The notes under the pieces: model-generated | What the model was told of the DNA's origin: nothing | Database searches by the model: none | Seen by the model: only the letters and a program-made list of their open reading frames with translations | Program-made: the position numbers and the translations under genes | NCBI GenBank assembly: GCA_024636395.1 | Contig: JAGXHD010000016.1 | Coordinates: forward strand, 1-25,366 | DNA length: 25,366 nt | Direction: 5' to 3' | DNA from: Sulfitobacter sp. | GTDB lineage: Bacteria; Pseudomonadota; Alphaproteobacteria; Rhodobacterales; Rhodobacteraceae | Shown here: positions 1 through 7,445 of the stretch, in pieces | Layout: each line of letters begins with the position of its first letter | Numbering within the stretch: the stretch's first letter is position 1

Positions 1-64
1 CCGGAAGTTAATTGTCGACAAGTTACCCTTGGAAGGTTCTTAAGATCATGCATGAGTTATCCCC
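1..64. other. Leader upstream of maf; no gene seen
   Basis: No coding sequence is visible in these 64 bases. They contain the perfect 10-base palindrome TTGTCGACAA (12-21). The sequence TTATCCCCA just before and into the maf start differs from the DnaA-box consensus TTATCCACA at one position. There is no Shine-Dalgarno sequence at normal distance from the maf ATG. The only purine-rich stretch (GGAAGG, 31-36) lies too far upstream. The maf-aroE-coaE-dnaQ-secB order sits beside the replication origin in Caulobacter, as I recall, so this edge may be origin-proximal; that is inference only. Confidence 0.4.
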
Positions 65-664
65 ATGACTGTCCCCATTATTCTCGCGTCCGGTTCCGTG
101 ATCCGATCACAGATGCTGACACAGGCGGCTGTGCCTCACGAGGTCCAGATCGCGCGTGTGGATGAAGCTATGATCAAGGCATCGCTCCTCTCCGAGGGCG
201 CCCCGCCCCGTGATATCGCCGATGCTTTGGCTGAAATGAAAGCATCGAAGGTGAGTGATAAAAATCCCGGTGCGCTGGTGATTGGCTGTGATCAGGTGCT
301 TGAGCATGGAGGCGTTTTGCTGAGCAAACCCGAAGCACCTGAAGATGCGCTGATCCAACTCAAATCGATGCGCGGTGACCGTCATACGCTTTTGTCAGCT
401 GCGGTGATCTATCAGGATGGCAAGCCGTTGTGGCGCAACATCGGTGTGGTCCGCTTGCGGATGCGCGATGCCAGTGATGCCTATCTTCAGGAATATGTGA
501 GCCGAAACTGGGACAGTATCCGTCACACTGTTGGGGCCTACAAGCTGGAAGAAGAAGGTGTACGGCTGTTCTCGCGTATCGAGGGAGATTACTTTAACGT
601 TCTCGGTATGCCGCTGCTGGAAATTCTGAATTATCTCACATTACGGGGTGACATCGCAAAATGA
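65..664 (+). CDS. maf: Maf-like nucleoside triphosphate pyrophosphatase
   Basis: This 199-residue protein belongs to the Maf/YceF/YhdE family, cytoplasmic enzymes that hydrolyse noncanonical or modified nucleoside triphosphates to monophosphates and pyrophosphate. The family signatures are visible: ILASGSVIRSQML near the N-terminus (usual form LAS-S--R---L), the GCDQV block near residue 75, KP shortly after, and a C-terminal EGDYFNVLGMPL block. Length is normal. The ATG at 65 is the only sensible start and lacks an obvious Shine-Dalgarno, so translation may be leaderless or weak. The stop overlaps the aroE start by four bases (ATGA), which indicates translational coupling. The family holds dTTP/UTP-type and m7GTP-type enzymes; substrate cannot be assigned here. 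The old label septum formation inhibitor is not supported by the sequence. Confidence 0.9.
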   Translation: MTVPIILASGSVIRSQMLTQAAVPHEVQIARVDEAMIKASLLSEGAPPRDIADALAEMKASKVSDKNPGALVIGCDQVLEHGGVLLSKPEAPEDALIQLKSMRGDRHTLLSAAVIYQDGKPLWRNIGVVRLRMRDASDAYLQEYVSRNWDSIRHTVGAYKLEEEGVRLFSRIEGDYFNVLGMPLLEILNYLTLRGDIAK

Positions 665-1497
665 GCCAACTGCCCCGTATCCCGCTGGCCGGCGTCATCG
701 GTTCACCGATCGCGCATTCCAAATCTCCACAATTGCACCGTCATTGGCTCAAGACCTACGGAATCCTCGGACACTACATCCCGATGGATATCAGCACGGA
801 CAATCTGGAGACTGTTCTGCGGACGCTGCCGACGATGGGATTCGTCGGAGTGAACATCACGATTCCGCATAAGGAAAAGGTGATGGAAATTGCCGATCTG
901 GTAACGGACCGTGCGATCCTCATCGGGGCAGCGAATACGCTGATCTTCCGAAAGGATGGTAAGATCCATGCTGATAATACGGATGGATACGGATTTCTGG
1001 AGAACCTTAAGGCGGGCGCTCCTCAGTGGGATCCCTCCTCTGGCCCTGCCGCTATCCTAGGTGCAGGCGGTGCTGCGCGCGCCGTCATCTCATCGCTTCT
1101 CGAAGCGGGCGTGCCCGAAATTTTGCTGTCCAATCGCACGCGCGTCCGTGCAGAAGTGCTGCAAAAAGCCTTTGGAAGCCGGGTTCAGGTTTTTGATTGG
1201 GTGCAGGCCGGCAATATGATTGATGATGCCGCACTTCTGGTAAACACCACGTCGCTCGGAATGATCGGAAAGCCGGAGTTGCGCGTGCCACTGGATGGCT
1301 TGCGCGCGTCTACCGTCGTGACGGATCTGGTTTACGCACCCCTAAAAACGCGGATGCTCGCCACGGCGGAGGATGCAGGGTGTGTCACAGTCGACGGTCT
1401 CGGCATGTTGCTTCATCAAGCAGTGCCCGCGTTCGAGCGGTGGTTTGGCCGCCGCCCCGAAGTTGACCGCGCTACCCGCGCGGCGGCGTTGCGCTGA
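661..1497 (+). CDS. aroE: Shikimate dehydrogenase (NADP+)
   Basis: AroE reduces 3-dehydroshikimate to shikimate with NADPH in the chorismate pathway for aromatic amino acids. The 278-residue length is typical. The shikimate-binding block GSPIAHSKSP is at residues 14-23. The catalytic lysine is K71 in NITIPHK, and the conserved Asp is D108 in NTDGYGF. The dinucleotide-binding glycine loop GAGGAARA is at 134-141. The C-terminal DGLGMLLHQAVPAFERWFG block matches the family. It overlaps maf by four bases upstream and shares one base with coaE downstream (TGATG), consistent with one operon. Confidence 0.96.
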   Translation: MSQLPRIPLAGVIGSPIAHSKSPQLHRHWLKTYGILGHYIPMDISTDNLETVLRTLPTMGFVGVNITIPHKEKVMEIADLVTDRAILIGAANTLIFRKDGKIHADNTDGYGFLENLKAGAPQWDPSSGPAAILGAGGAARAVISSLLEAGVPEILLSNRTRVRAEVLQKAFGSRVQVFDWVQAGNMIDDAALLVNTTSLGMIGKPELRVPLDGLRASTVVTDLVYAPLKTRMLATAEDAGCVTVDGLGMLLHQAVPAFERWFGRRPEVDRATRAAALR

Positions 1498-2084
1498 TGT
1501 TTCTGCTGGGTCTTACCGGCTCCATCGGGATGGGCAAATCCACGACGGCACAGATGTTTGCGGATTTGGGCTGCGCTTTGTGGGATGCAGATGCAGCGGT
1601 GCACCGGCTTTATGGCTTGGGCGGCGCTGCGGTCGCACCCTTTGCGGTGGCCTTTCCGGACGCGGTGATCGATGGCACAGTTTCCCGCCCTGTCCTCAAG
1701 GAGATCATCGGCCGTGATCCGGGCGCGCTCAAGAGGATCGAGGCGATCGTCCACCCCCTTGTCGGACAGGACCGTGCAGATTTTCTCGCTCGGACACAGG
1801 CAGACATCGTCGTTCTCGATATCCCGCTCCTGTTTGAGACGGGTGGGGACGCCCGCGTAGACGCGACGGCTTGCGTTTTCGTCGACGATGCATCCCAGGA
1901 GGCCCGCGTGATGTCCCGTGGCACCATGACCCGCGATCAGTTTGTGGCTATCAAGGCTAAACAGCTCCCCGCATCCGAGAAATGCGCCCTCGCAACCTAT
2001 GTGATCGAGACTGACACCCTTGAACACGCACAGGCACAAGTGCAAAACATCGTTGAAACAATCCGGAGCCAATTGCATGCGTGA
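1497..2084 (+). CDS. coaE: Dephospho-CoA kinase
   Basis: CoaE performs the last step of coenzyme A synthesis, phosphorylating the 3'-hydroxyl of dephospho-CoA with ATP. The 195-residue protein has a P-loop GSIGMGKST at residues 8-16, the DAD motif at 30-32 expected for substrate binding, and the DIPLLFE block in the middle of the protein. Its ATG shares a base with the aroE stop, and its end overlaps the dnaQ start by eight bases. No separate promoter is apparent, so it most likely depends on the maf-aroE transcript. Confidence 0.96.
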   Translation: MFLLGLTGSIGMGKSTTAQMFADLGCALWDADAAVHRLYGLGGAAVAPFAVAFPDAVIDGTVSRPVLKEIIGRDPGALKRIEAIVHPLVGQDRADFLARTQADIVVLDIPLLFETGGDARVDATACVFVDDASQEARVMSRGTMTRDQFVAIKAKQLPASEKCALATYVIETDTLEHAQAQVQNIVETIRSQLHA

Positions 2085-2763
2085 GATCGTCCTCGATACC
2101 GAAACCACAGGATTTGACCCCAAGACAGGCGACAGGATCGTTGAAATAGGCGCCGTGGAACTGATGCGCCATGTGGCGACCGGCAACACCTATCATCAAT
2201 ACATCAATCCCGAGCGCGGCATGCCGCAGGAGGCGTTCGAAGTGCATGGGCTGGGCGATGACTTCCTGCGCGACAAGCCGAAGTTCGCCGAAGTGGGTCA
2301 GGCCTTTGTGGATTTCATTGGGGACAGTAAACTCATCATCCACAATGCCGCCTTTGATATCAAATTTCTGAATTTCGAGCTGGGGCGCATGGGATTGCCG
2401 CAGATCCCGTGGGAACAGGCGATTGATACGCTCGCGATCGCGCGCAAAAAATTTCCCGGCTCGCCCTCATCGCTCGATGCGCTGTGTCGCCGGTTCGGGA
2501 TCAACAACGATGCACGCACATTGCACGGCGCCCTGCTCGACAGTGAGCTTCTGGCGGAAGTTTATCTGGAGCTGATCGGGGGCAAGCAGCCCGATTTTGG
2601 CCTGTCCACCCGTGCCGAGCCGAAAGCCGGTGACGTCTCCAGCGAGTGGACGCCGCGCCCACGTGCCACGCCCCTACCGCCGCGGCTCACCGAAAAAGAA
2701 AACGCCGCCCATGCCGCGTTCGTGGGCACATTGGGCGGCGATGCTGTCTGGCTAAAAAGCTGA
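2077..2763 (+). CDS. dnaQ: DNA polymerase III epsilon subunit (3'-5' exonuclease)
   Basis: This is the proofreading exonuclease of the replicative polymerase. In the 228-residue protein the DEDDh catalytic residues are present: D7 and E9 (LDTETTGFD), D94 (NAAFD), H140 and D145 (HGALLD). After the exonuclease domain a proline-rich tail (about 155-228) would correspond to the alpha-binding tail. It includes QPDFGL near residue 164, a candidate beta-clamp-binding motif. The start at 2077 is preferred because the protein then begins MREIVLDTET directly before the first catalytic motif; a longer frame from 2020 would add 19 residues inside coaE. It ends four bases from the convergent secB stop, leaving no room for a terminator between them. 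Confidence 0.95.
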   Translation: MREIVLDTETTGFDPKTGDRIVEIGAVELMRHVATGNTYHQYINPERGMPQEAFEVHGLGDDFLRDKPKFAEVGQAFVDFIGDSKLIIHNAAFDIKFLNFELGRMGLPQIPWEQAIDTLAIARKKFPGSPSSLDALCRRFGINNDARTLHGALLDSELLAEVYLELIGGKQPDFGLSTRAEPKAGDVSSEWTPRPRATPLPPRLTEKENAAHAAFVGTLGGDAVWLKS

Positions 2764-2767
2764 CGGT

Positions 2768-3250
2768 TTACGCGTCCGCGACGGGCTTGGTTTCCGCTTG
2801 GCGGCGCGCAATCTCGTTGCGGTAGAGCGATACGAAATCAATGTTTTCGAGGTTCAGCGGCGGAAAGCCGCCATCGCGCGTTACGTCGCTGACGATGCGG
2901 CGCAGGAACGGGAAGATCATGCGCGGGCATTCGATCAGCAAAAACGGGTGCAGTTGGTCCTCGGGCACTTCCTGAATATCAAAAATACCGACATAATCGA
3001 TCTCGAGCACGAAAAGCGTCGCATCGCCTTCTTTCGCCTTTGAGGTCACGTTCAGTTTGATCGCTGTCTCGTACTGGTTCTCGACGGAGCGCTTCTTGGC
3101 GTCAAGGTTCACCTGGACCTGCACATCGGGCTGCACATCGCTCGGCGCGCCTTTTTGCGCCATGATATTCTCGAACGACATATCACGGATAAATTGCCCC
3201 AATACGCGCAGCTGCGGGGATTTTGGTGGTGTTGCTTCGGCCTCGGCCAT
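2768..3250 (-). CDS. secB: Protein-export chaperone SecB
   Basis: SecB is a cytoplasmic tetrameric chaperone that keeps preproteins unfolded and hands them to SecA. The 160 residues match the family along their length, including YETAIKLNVTSKAK, LEIDYVGIFDI, and the LHPFLLIECPRMIFPFLRRIVSDVTRDGGFPPLNLENIDF block. An excellent Shine-Dalgarno (AAAAGGAG) precedes the ATG. It lies downstream of fxsA on the same strand with a 74-base gap. A weak sigma70-like pair (TTGAGC, 17 bases, TAAGCC) spans 3292-3320 on the minus strand, so secB could have its own promoter. There is no terminator between fxsA and secB, so read-through is also likely. Confidence 0.96.
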   Translation of the reverse strand: MAEAEATPPKSPQLRVLGQFIRDMSFENIMAQKGAPSDVQPDVQVQVNLDAKKRSVENQYETAIKLNVTSKAKEGDATLFVLEIDYVGIFDIQEVPEDQLHPFLLIECPRMIFPFLRRIVSDVTRDGGFPPLNLENIDFVSLYRNEIARRQAETKPVADA

Positions 3251-3324
3251 GTTCGGTTCTCCTTTTTGGAGGTTGGGAATTAACTCGGCATGGCTTATCA
3301 GGTCAGGTGAAAGCGCTCAACGCC

Positions 3325-3813
3325 TTAGTTCTTGGTCCAGCCGGAGGTGCCTTTGGGCGCATCGTCGTCGGGCAATTCGATAAATTCACCGTCGATTCTA
3401 TCGCCTCGACCGGCTTGTCCGCGCTGGGGATGCGGATTTCCGCCGCCCGGCGTGCCAAAGCTTTGAACCTTGATCCGCGCTTGGATCGCCTTGAACACAG
3501 ATGTGCGCACACCAGGGATCAGCAGGCAAAATCCGATGAAATCGGTAAAAAACCCCGGCGTAAGTAGCAATGCACCCGAAAACAGGATCATTGCGCCGTT
3601 CACCAAAGGCTCGGTCGGATCGCGCAACTCACCGAATGAACGTTGTAATTCGCCGAGCGCCATGCGCCCTTGACTGCGCACGAGATACGTCCCGGCGATC
3701 GCCGTGGCCAGCACGATAAGCAGCGTCGGCCAAAGCCCGATGAAGCCACCGACCTGAATAAACAACGTAATCTCGATCAGCGGCACGGCGATGAATGCGA
3801 TTAAAAGCCACAT
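3325..3813 (-). CDS. fxsA: FxsA family cytoplasmic membrane protein
   Basis: The 162-residue protein has an N-terminal hydrophobic hairpin (about residues 1-45: WLLIAFIAVPLIEITLFI and a second stretch through TLLIVLATAIAGTYLV). It then has the family block RSQGRMALGELQRSFGELRDP, another hydrophobic region (MILFSGALLLTPGFFTDFIGFCLLIPGVR) and a hydrophilic C-terminal tail. E. coli FxsA relieves exclusion of phage T7 when overproduced; its normal role is not known. The start at 3813 is preferred because AAAGGAAG sits just upstream. Starting at 3831 would add six residues and place that site inside the gene. It is divergent from timA. Confidence 0.88.
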   Translation of the reverse strand: MWLLIAFIAVPLIEITLFIQVGGFIGLWPTLLIVLATAIAGTYLVRSQGRMALGELQRSFGELRDPTEPLVNGAMILFSGALLLTPGFFTDFIGFCLLIPGVRTSVFKAIQARIKVQSFGTPGGGNPHPQRGQAGRGDRIDGEFIELPDDDAPKGTSGWTKN

Positions 3814-3919
3814 GATATTGCTTCCTTTCATTTGGGGTTACAGTGGACTTGCACCCCCTCCCCCCCTACATAAGGTTCTCAAGCATGTCTTTCCACGTCT
3901 AGCCCCTCAAGAGGTCCAT
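3814..3919. promoter_or_regulatory. Divergent fxsA/timA intergenic region
   Basis: This 106-base gap must hold the start signals for fxsA (leftward) and timA (rightward). It contains the ribosome-binding sites of both genes and a cytosine-rich tract (3854-3866, interrupted by one T). On the plus strand TTGCAC (3849-3854) could be a -35 element with TAAGGT (3871-3876) after 16 bases, but the match is weak. No inverted repeat stands out. Confidence 0.35.
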
Positions 3920-4576
3920 ATGAATTCGCCGCTAATCCAGCTTCTGGTGCTTGCCGCAATCGCGGTTTTTCTCATCCTGCGGCTTAAAAATGTATTGGGC
4001 ACCCGCGAAGGCTTCGAGAAGCCTCCTGTGCCTACACCCGCAGCAAAGCGCAGCGGCCCCGCGTTCGAGGTGATCGAAGGCGGGCCTGATCTGGATATTA
4101 CTGATCATTTTGCGGATGGTACCTCGCAGGCGCGGGCCCTGGCTGAAATGAAGCGCATCGAGCCTTCGTTCAACGTTACCGATTTTCTGGCAGGTGCGCG
4201 CGGCGCATACGAGATGATCGTGATGGGATACGAGCGCGGCGAGCTGGACGATATCAAATCGTTCCTCTCGGAGGAAATTTACGAGAGTTTTGTCGATGGC
4301 GTCGCCGCCCGGGAAGACCAGGGCCTGACCATCGAGGCGCATTTTATCGGTGTGCGCGAAATGAGCCTTGAAAACGTGACCATCGATCCGGATACGAAAG
4401 AGGCGGAAATGACGCTGAAGTTTGTGGCCGAGCTGACCCAAGCTGTTCGAAACAGCGAGGGTGAGGTCATCGAGGGCAGCGTTACGGATGCCAAAAAGCA
4501 AAAAGATACGTGGGTATTTTCTCGCCACATGGGTTCGGATGATCCAAATTGGTTCTTGGTTTCTACAGACGGGTAA
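3920..4576 (+). CDS. timA: Tim44-domain protein TimA
   Basis: The 218-residue protein has one N-terminal transmembrane segment (about 4-22, LIQLLVLAAIAVFLILRL), a short proline-rich linker, and a C-terminal Tim44-like domain (about 75-215). The domain includes FNVTDFLAGARGAYEMIV, the FLSEEIYESF block and WVFSRHMGSDDPNWFLV. Alphaproteobacterial TimA is the bacterial relative of mitochondrial Tim44, an inner-membrane import motor subunit; the bacterial function is poorly defined. The start at 3920 is chosen because AGAGG sits eight bases upstream and the protein then opens with its membrane anchor. A longer frame from 3791 is an artefact crossing the divergent promoter. It precedes mltA and smr in an apparent operon. 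Confidence 0.9.
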   Translation: MNSPLIQLLVLAAIAVFLILRLKNVLGTREGFEKPPVPTPAAKRSGPAFEVIEGGPDLDITDHFADGTSQARALAEMKRIEPSFNVTDFLAGARGAYEMIVMGYERGELDDIKSFLSEEIYESFVDGVAAREDQGLTIEAHFIGVREMSLENVTIDPDTKEAEMTLKFVAELTQAVRNSEGEVIEGSVTDAKKQKDTWVFSRHMGSDDPNWFLVSTDG

Positions 4577-5610
4577 CATGCGCTTTTCGCATCTGTGCCG
4601 CCTTCGGGGCCCTGCTGCTGGCAGGGCCTGTGGCGTCTGAAGTGAAATACGATGTCCTGTCGTTTGAACAGCTAGACGGCTGGGCGCAGGATGATCACGC
4701 TGCAGCCTTGGCCACGTTTCTCAACACCTGCAATGATATGAAAGACCCCGATTGGGAAGCCGTCTGTGCCTATGCGCAATCTGGCCCCGATCCGCGCGCG
4801 TTTTTCGAACTGCTCTTCCGCCCGGTTCTGATGGACGATGGACAGAAAGCGCTGTTCACCGGATATTTCGAGCCTGAGCTTGATGGTTCTCTCACGCCTA
4901 CCCCGCGGTTTCGCTATCCGGTCTACCGGATGCCGCCCGAGGCGCGGCAAAACCGTCCATGGCTCACCCGACGGGAGATCCTCGAGACAGGCGTGATGGA
5001 TGGGCGTAACCTCGTGATCGCCTACGTTGATGATCCGGTCGAGCTTTTCTTTCTCCAGATTCAGGGATCAGGTCGCATCCGTCTGGCGCAGGGTGGCATG
5101 CTTCGCGTTGGCTATCGCGGCTCCAACGGACACAATTATCGCTCCATCGGGCAGGAGTTGGTGCGCCAGGGCGTGTACGAGCCGCATCAGGTCAGTGCGC
5201 AGGTGATCAAGAACTGGGTGCGGCGCAATCCCGGTGATGGCGAGCAGCTGCTGTTTCACAATCCCTCCTATGTCTTCTTCCGTGAGGTAAATGAGGTGCC
5301 GGGCGATAAGGGGCCGCTAGGGGCGATGAACCGTTCGATTACGGAAATGCGCACGGTCGCGGTCGATCCGTCATTTGTCAGGCTTGGCTCCCCAGTCTGG
5401 ATCGAGAAAGATGGTGCGGCCCCCCTGCGACGCCTGATGATCGCGCAAGACACCGGATCGGCGATCAAGGGTGCGCAGCGGGCGGATGTGTTTTTCGGCA
5501 CAGGAGATGAAGCGGGCCTGAAGGCGGGTACATTGCGCGACCCCGGCCGCCTGATCGTGCTGATGCCGATCCAGCGGGCCTATGCGCTGCTGCCGGAAAG
5601 CGCGATATGA
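4549..5610 (+). CDS. mltA: Membrane-bound lytic murein transglycosylase A (start uncertain)
   Basis: MltA cleaves the MurNAc-GlcNAc bond of peptidoglycan, forming 1,6-anhydro-MurNAc ends. The mature part matches the family: LFTGYFEPELDGS, then VELFFLQIQGSGRI, MLRVGYRGSNGHNYRSIGQ, and the C-terminal 3D domain with LMIAQDTGSAIKGAQRADVFFG, which contains the expected catalytic aspartate (QDTG). The start is odd. The open frame can begin only at TTG 4549, inside timA, giving a long n-region before the signal-peptide core AFGALLLAG. The natural-looking ATG at 4578, one base after the timA stop, is out of frame by one extra base. Removing one T from TTTT (4584-4587) would give MRFRICAAFGALLLAG, a textbook signal peptide. 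No lipobox is clear. The stop overlaps smr by four bases. Confidence 0.85.
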   Translation: MVLGFYRRVTCAFRICAAFGALLLAGPVASEVKYDVLSFEQLDGWAQDDHAAALATFLNTCNDMKDPDWEAVCAYAQSGPDPRAFFELLFRPVLMDDGQKALFTGYFEPELDGSLTPTPRFRYPVYRMPPEARQNRPWLTRREILETGVMDGRNLVIAYVDDPVELFFLQIQGSGRIRLAQGGMLRVGYRGSNGHNYRSIGQELVRQGVYEPHQVSAQVIKNWVRRNPGDGEQLLFHNPSYVFFREVNEVPGDKGPLGAMNRSITEMRTVAVDPSFVRLGSPVWIEKDGAAPLRRLMIAQDTGSAIKGAQRADVFFGTGDEAGLKAGTLRDPGRLIVLMPIQRAYALLPESAI

Positions 5611-6200
5611 AGCGCCGCCGCCTGACAGCCGAAGATCGTGAGTTATGGGACCGTGTGCGCGCAAGCGCCGAGCCGATGCAGCGCAGCGATCTTGAAGTTG
5701 AGCGGTTCGATCCTGATGTGGGCTTGCCTGCCTCTCCCGCGCGAAGCCTGCGCAAGGCGCAATCGGTTATCCTCGGTAAGCCTGTCGGACCGTCGCGTGG
5801 CCCTTCACACAATCTCGCGCCTGCCATCCATGATCATATCCGGCAGGCGCCCGTCCAGATGGATCAGAAATCCTTCGGTAAGCTCAAGCGGGGAAAGCTG
5901 CGGCCAGAGGGCAAGATCGATCTGCACGGCATGACGCTGGAGCGGGCGCATCCTGTTTTGACAGGCTTTGTTCTGAACGCCCATGCGCAGGGAAAACGCC
6001 TGATCCTTGTAGTTACCGGCAAGGGAAAGCAGCGCGACGAAGGCGGTCCAATCCCGGTGCGGCACGGTGCCTTGCGCCATCAGGTGCCACAATGGCTGGC
6101 GATGCAGCCTTTGAAATCAGTCGTCCTTCAGATCGCGCAGGCGCACGTCAGCCACGGCGGCGGCGGTGCCTACTACGTCTACCTCCGCCGCCACAGGTAG
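5607..6200 (+). CDS. Smr/MutS2-type domain protein
   Basis: The 197-residue protein has a basic, low-complexity N-terminal half and a C-terminal Smr domain (about 100-197). The signature LHGMT is at 106-110, the TGKG loop at 137-140, and HGGGGAYYVYLRR at the end. Smr domains bind or nick nucleic acids; in stand-alone bacterial proteins the substrate is largely unknown, and a role in ribosome rescue has been shown for some relatives. It overlaps the mltA stop by four bases (ATGA). Its last 84 bases also encode, on the other strand, the end of the MFS transporter gene, and the Smr ending is the one expected for the family. Confidence 0.88.
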   Translation: MKRRRLTAEDRELWDRVRASAEPMQRSDLEVERFDPDVGLPASPARSLRKAQSVILGKPVGPSRGPSHNLAPAIHDHIRQAPVQMDQKSFGKLKRGKLRPEGKIDLHGMTLERAHPVLTGFVLNAHAQGKRLILVVTGKGKQRDEGGPIPVRHGALRHQVPQWLAMQPLKSVVLQIAQAHVSHGGGGAYYVYLRRHR

Positions 6201-7406
6201 GTCGCGCTGATAGCGCAGGATACCCAAACCTGCCATGAGCGCACCGATAAAGTAAAAAGCGGCAATCGGGATCATCTGGTCCGGAAAATTAACTCCATAA
6301 TCAATCAGCGCCCCCGTGACGCCCGGACCAATAGCGGAGCCGAACACCATCAATGCAGCGGCCGCAGCCTTGATCGCGCCAAGATTGCGTGTGCCGTAGA
6401 ATACCGCCCAGAAAGCCGAAGTTGCTGTACCCTGCGCGCCCTGCCCCACCCCGAAAATCACGAGGCCAACGCCTGCCGTAAAAATTGTATCCGCGTAAGC
6501 AAGCACAAGGAACGAGATACCGAACGGCACCATCTGAAACGGCAGAACCCACTTCACTCCGAAGCGATCCACCGCCCAGCCGGTGATGAAAGTGAACGCG
6601 ATGCTCGACACCGTATAGATCGGCATGAGGGCAACGAAGGACACCAGCGTCCAGCCCTTCACTTCCGTCAGATGCACCTGCTGAAAAAACAGCGCTGTAC
6701 CCCAGGTTGCAGGGCCCATGACCAGTGGAATGAGAATATAGAACAGCGGATGACGCAGCATTTGCGGACGTGTCCAGTGGACGCCGCCCATCCCGAGACT
6801 CTGGCTGTCGCGGGCCATGGATTGTGGCGTCCGCTCCTGACGGAGCAGCATCTGCATCACCGGAATGAGAAGGATGATCGAGACAGCGGCCACCAGCCAC
6901 AGATTGCGCCAGTCCGTTGTGATCAGCAGCCCGACAAACACCACAGGCAGCACCGCCTGCCCAATAGCAAAGCCCATCGACGAGATCGACAGCGCGCGCC
7001 CTCGCGCGGCGATAAACCAACGCGACATAGCCACAGCGCCCAATTGCGACAGCATTCCCTGCCCCATGAGCCGCAGCGCGTAGATCACGAAAACCAGCAG
7101 AAACCCGTTGGGCACCATCGCCATGGCCACACAGGCGAGCGCCAGCATCAGCATCACCGCCAGTGAGAGCTGCCGCACGCGAAAACGGTCTGTGAGCGTG
7201 CCTGCCCAGATCATCGTGACCGCCGAAAGCGTGGTGCCGATGGTATAAATTCCACCCCATTGCCCATCGCTGAGGCTGAACGAGCCTTTTATCTCGCCTG
7301 CGAAAAGCGAGATAAAATAGGTCTGTCCGAATGACGAGGTAAACGTGAGCAAAAAGCCCGCGAGCAAGAACAGACGGTTTTCGATGAGGAAACGGAGATA
7401 GACCAT
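6117..7406 (-). CDS. MFS transporter, 12 membrane segments
   Basis: This 429-residue protein is hydrophobic throughout, with about twelve membrane spans in two halves separated by a hydrophilic loop near residues 200-230 (LRQERTPQSMARDSQ). The loop between spans 2 and 3, GTLTDRFRVRQLSL, is the MFS motif A. The repeat of it in the second half is GWAVDRFGVKWVL. The substrate cannot be read from the sequence; the fold resembles oxalate/formate-type or nitrate-type exporters only in general terms. The start at 7406 is preferred over 7430 because AAGG lies nearby and the protein then begins at the first membrane segment. The final 27 residues form a polar tail encoded antisense within the smr gene. 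Confidence 0.85.
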   Translation of the reverse strand: MVYLRFLIENRLFLLAGFLLTFTSSFGQTYFISLFAGEIKGSFSLSDGQWGGIYTIGTTLSAVTMIWAGTLTDRFRVRQLSLAVMLMLALACVAMAMVPNGFLLVFVIYALRLMGQGMLSQLGAVAMSRWFIAARGRALSISSMGFAIGQAVLPVVFVGLLITTDWRNLWLVAAVSIILLIPVMQMLLRQERTPQSMARDSQSLGMGGVHWTRPQMLRHPLFYILIPLVMGPATWGTALFFQQVHLTEVKGWTLVSFVALMPIYTVSSIAFTFITGWAVDRFGVKWVLPFQMVPFGISFLVLAYADTIFTAGVGLVIFGVGQGAQGTATSAFWAVFYGTRNLGAIKAAAAALMVFGSAIGPGVTGALIDYGVNFPDQMIPIAAFYFIGALMAGLGILRYQRDLPVAAEVDVVGTAAAVADVRLRDLKDD

Positions 7407-7445
7407 GCGCCCTTGATCGTGCGGGCGCATGGGAATGGAAAGAGT

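Noticed and set aside
1416..2189. 257-codon open frame on the minus strand opposite coaE and dnaQ
   Set aside because: It is antisense to genes with complete catalytic motifs, its translation has no recognisable domain, and long shadow frames are common in GC-rich DNA.
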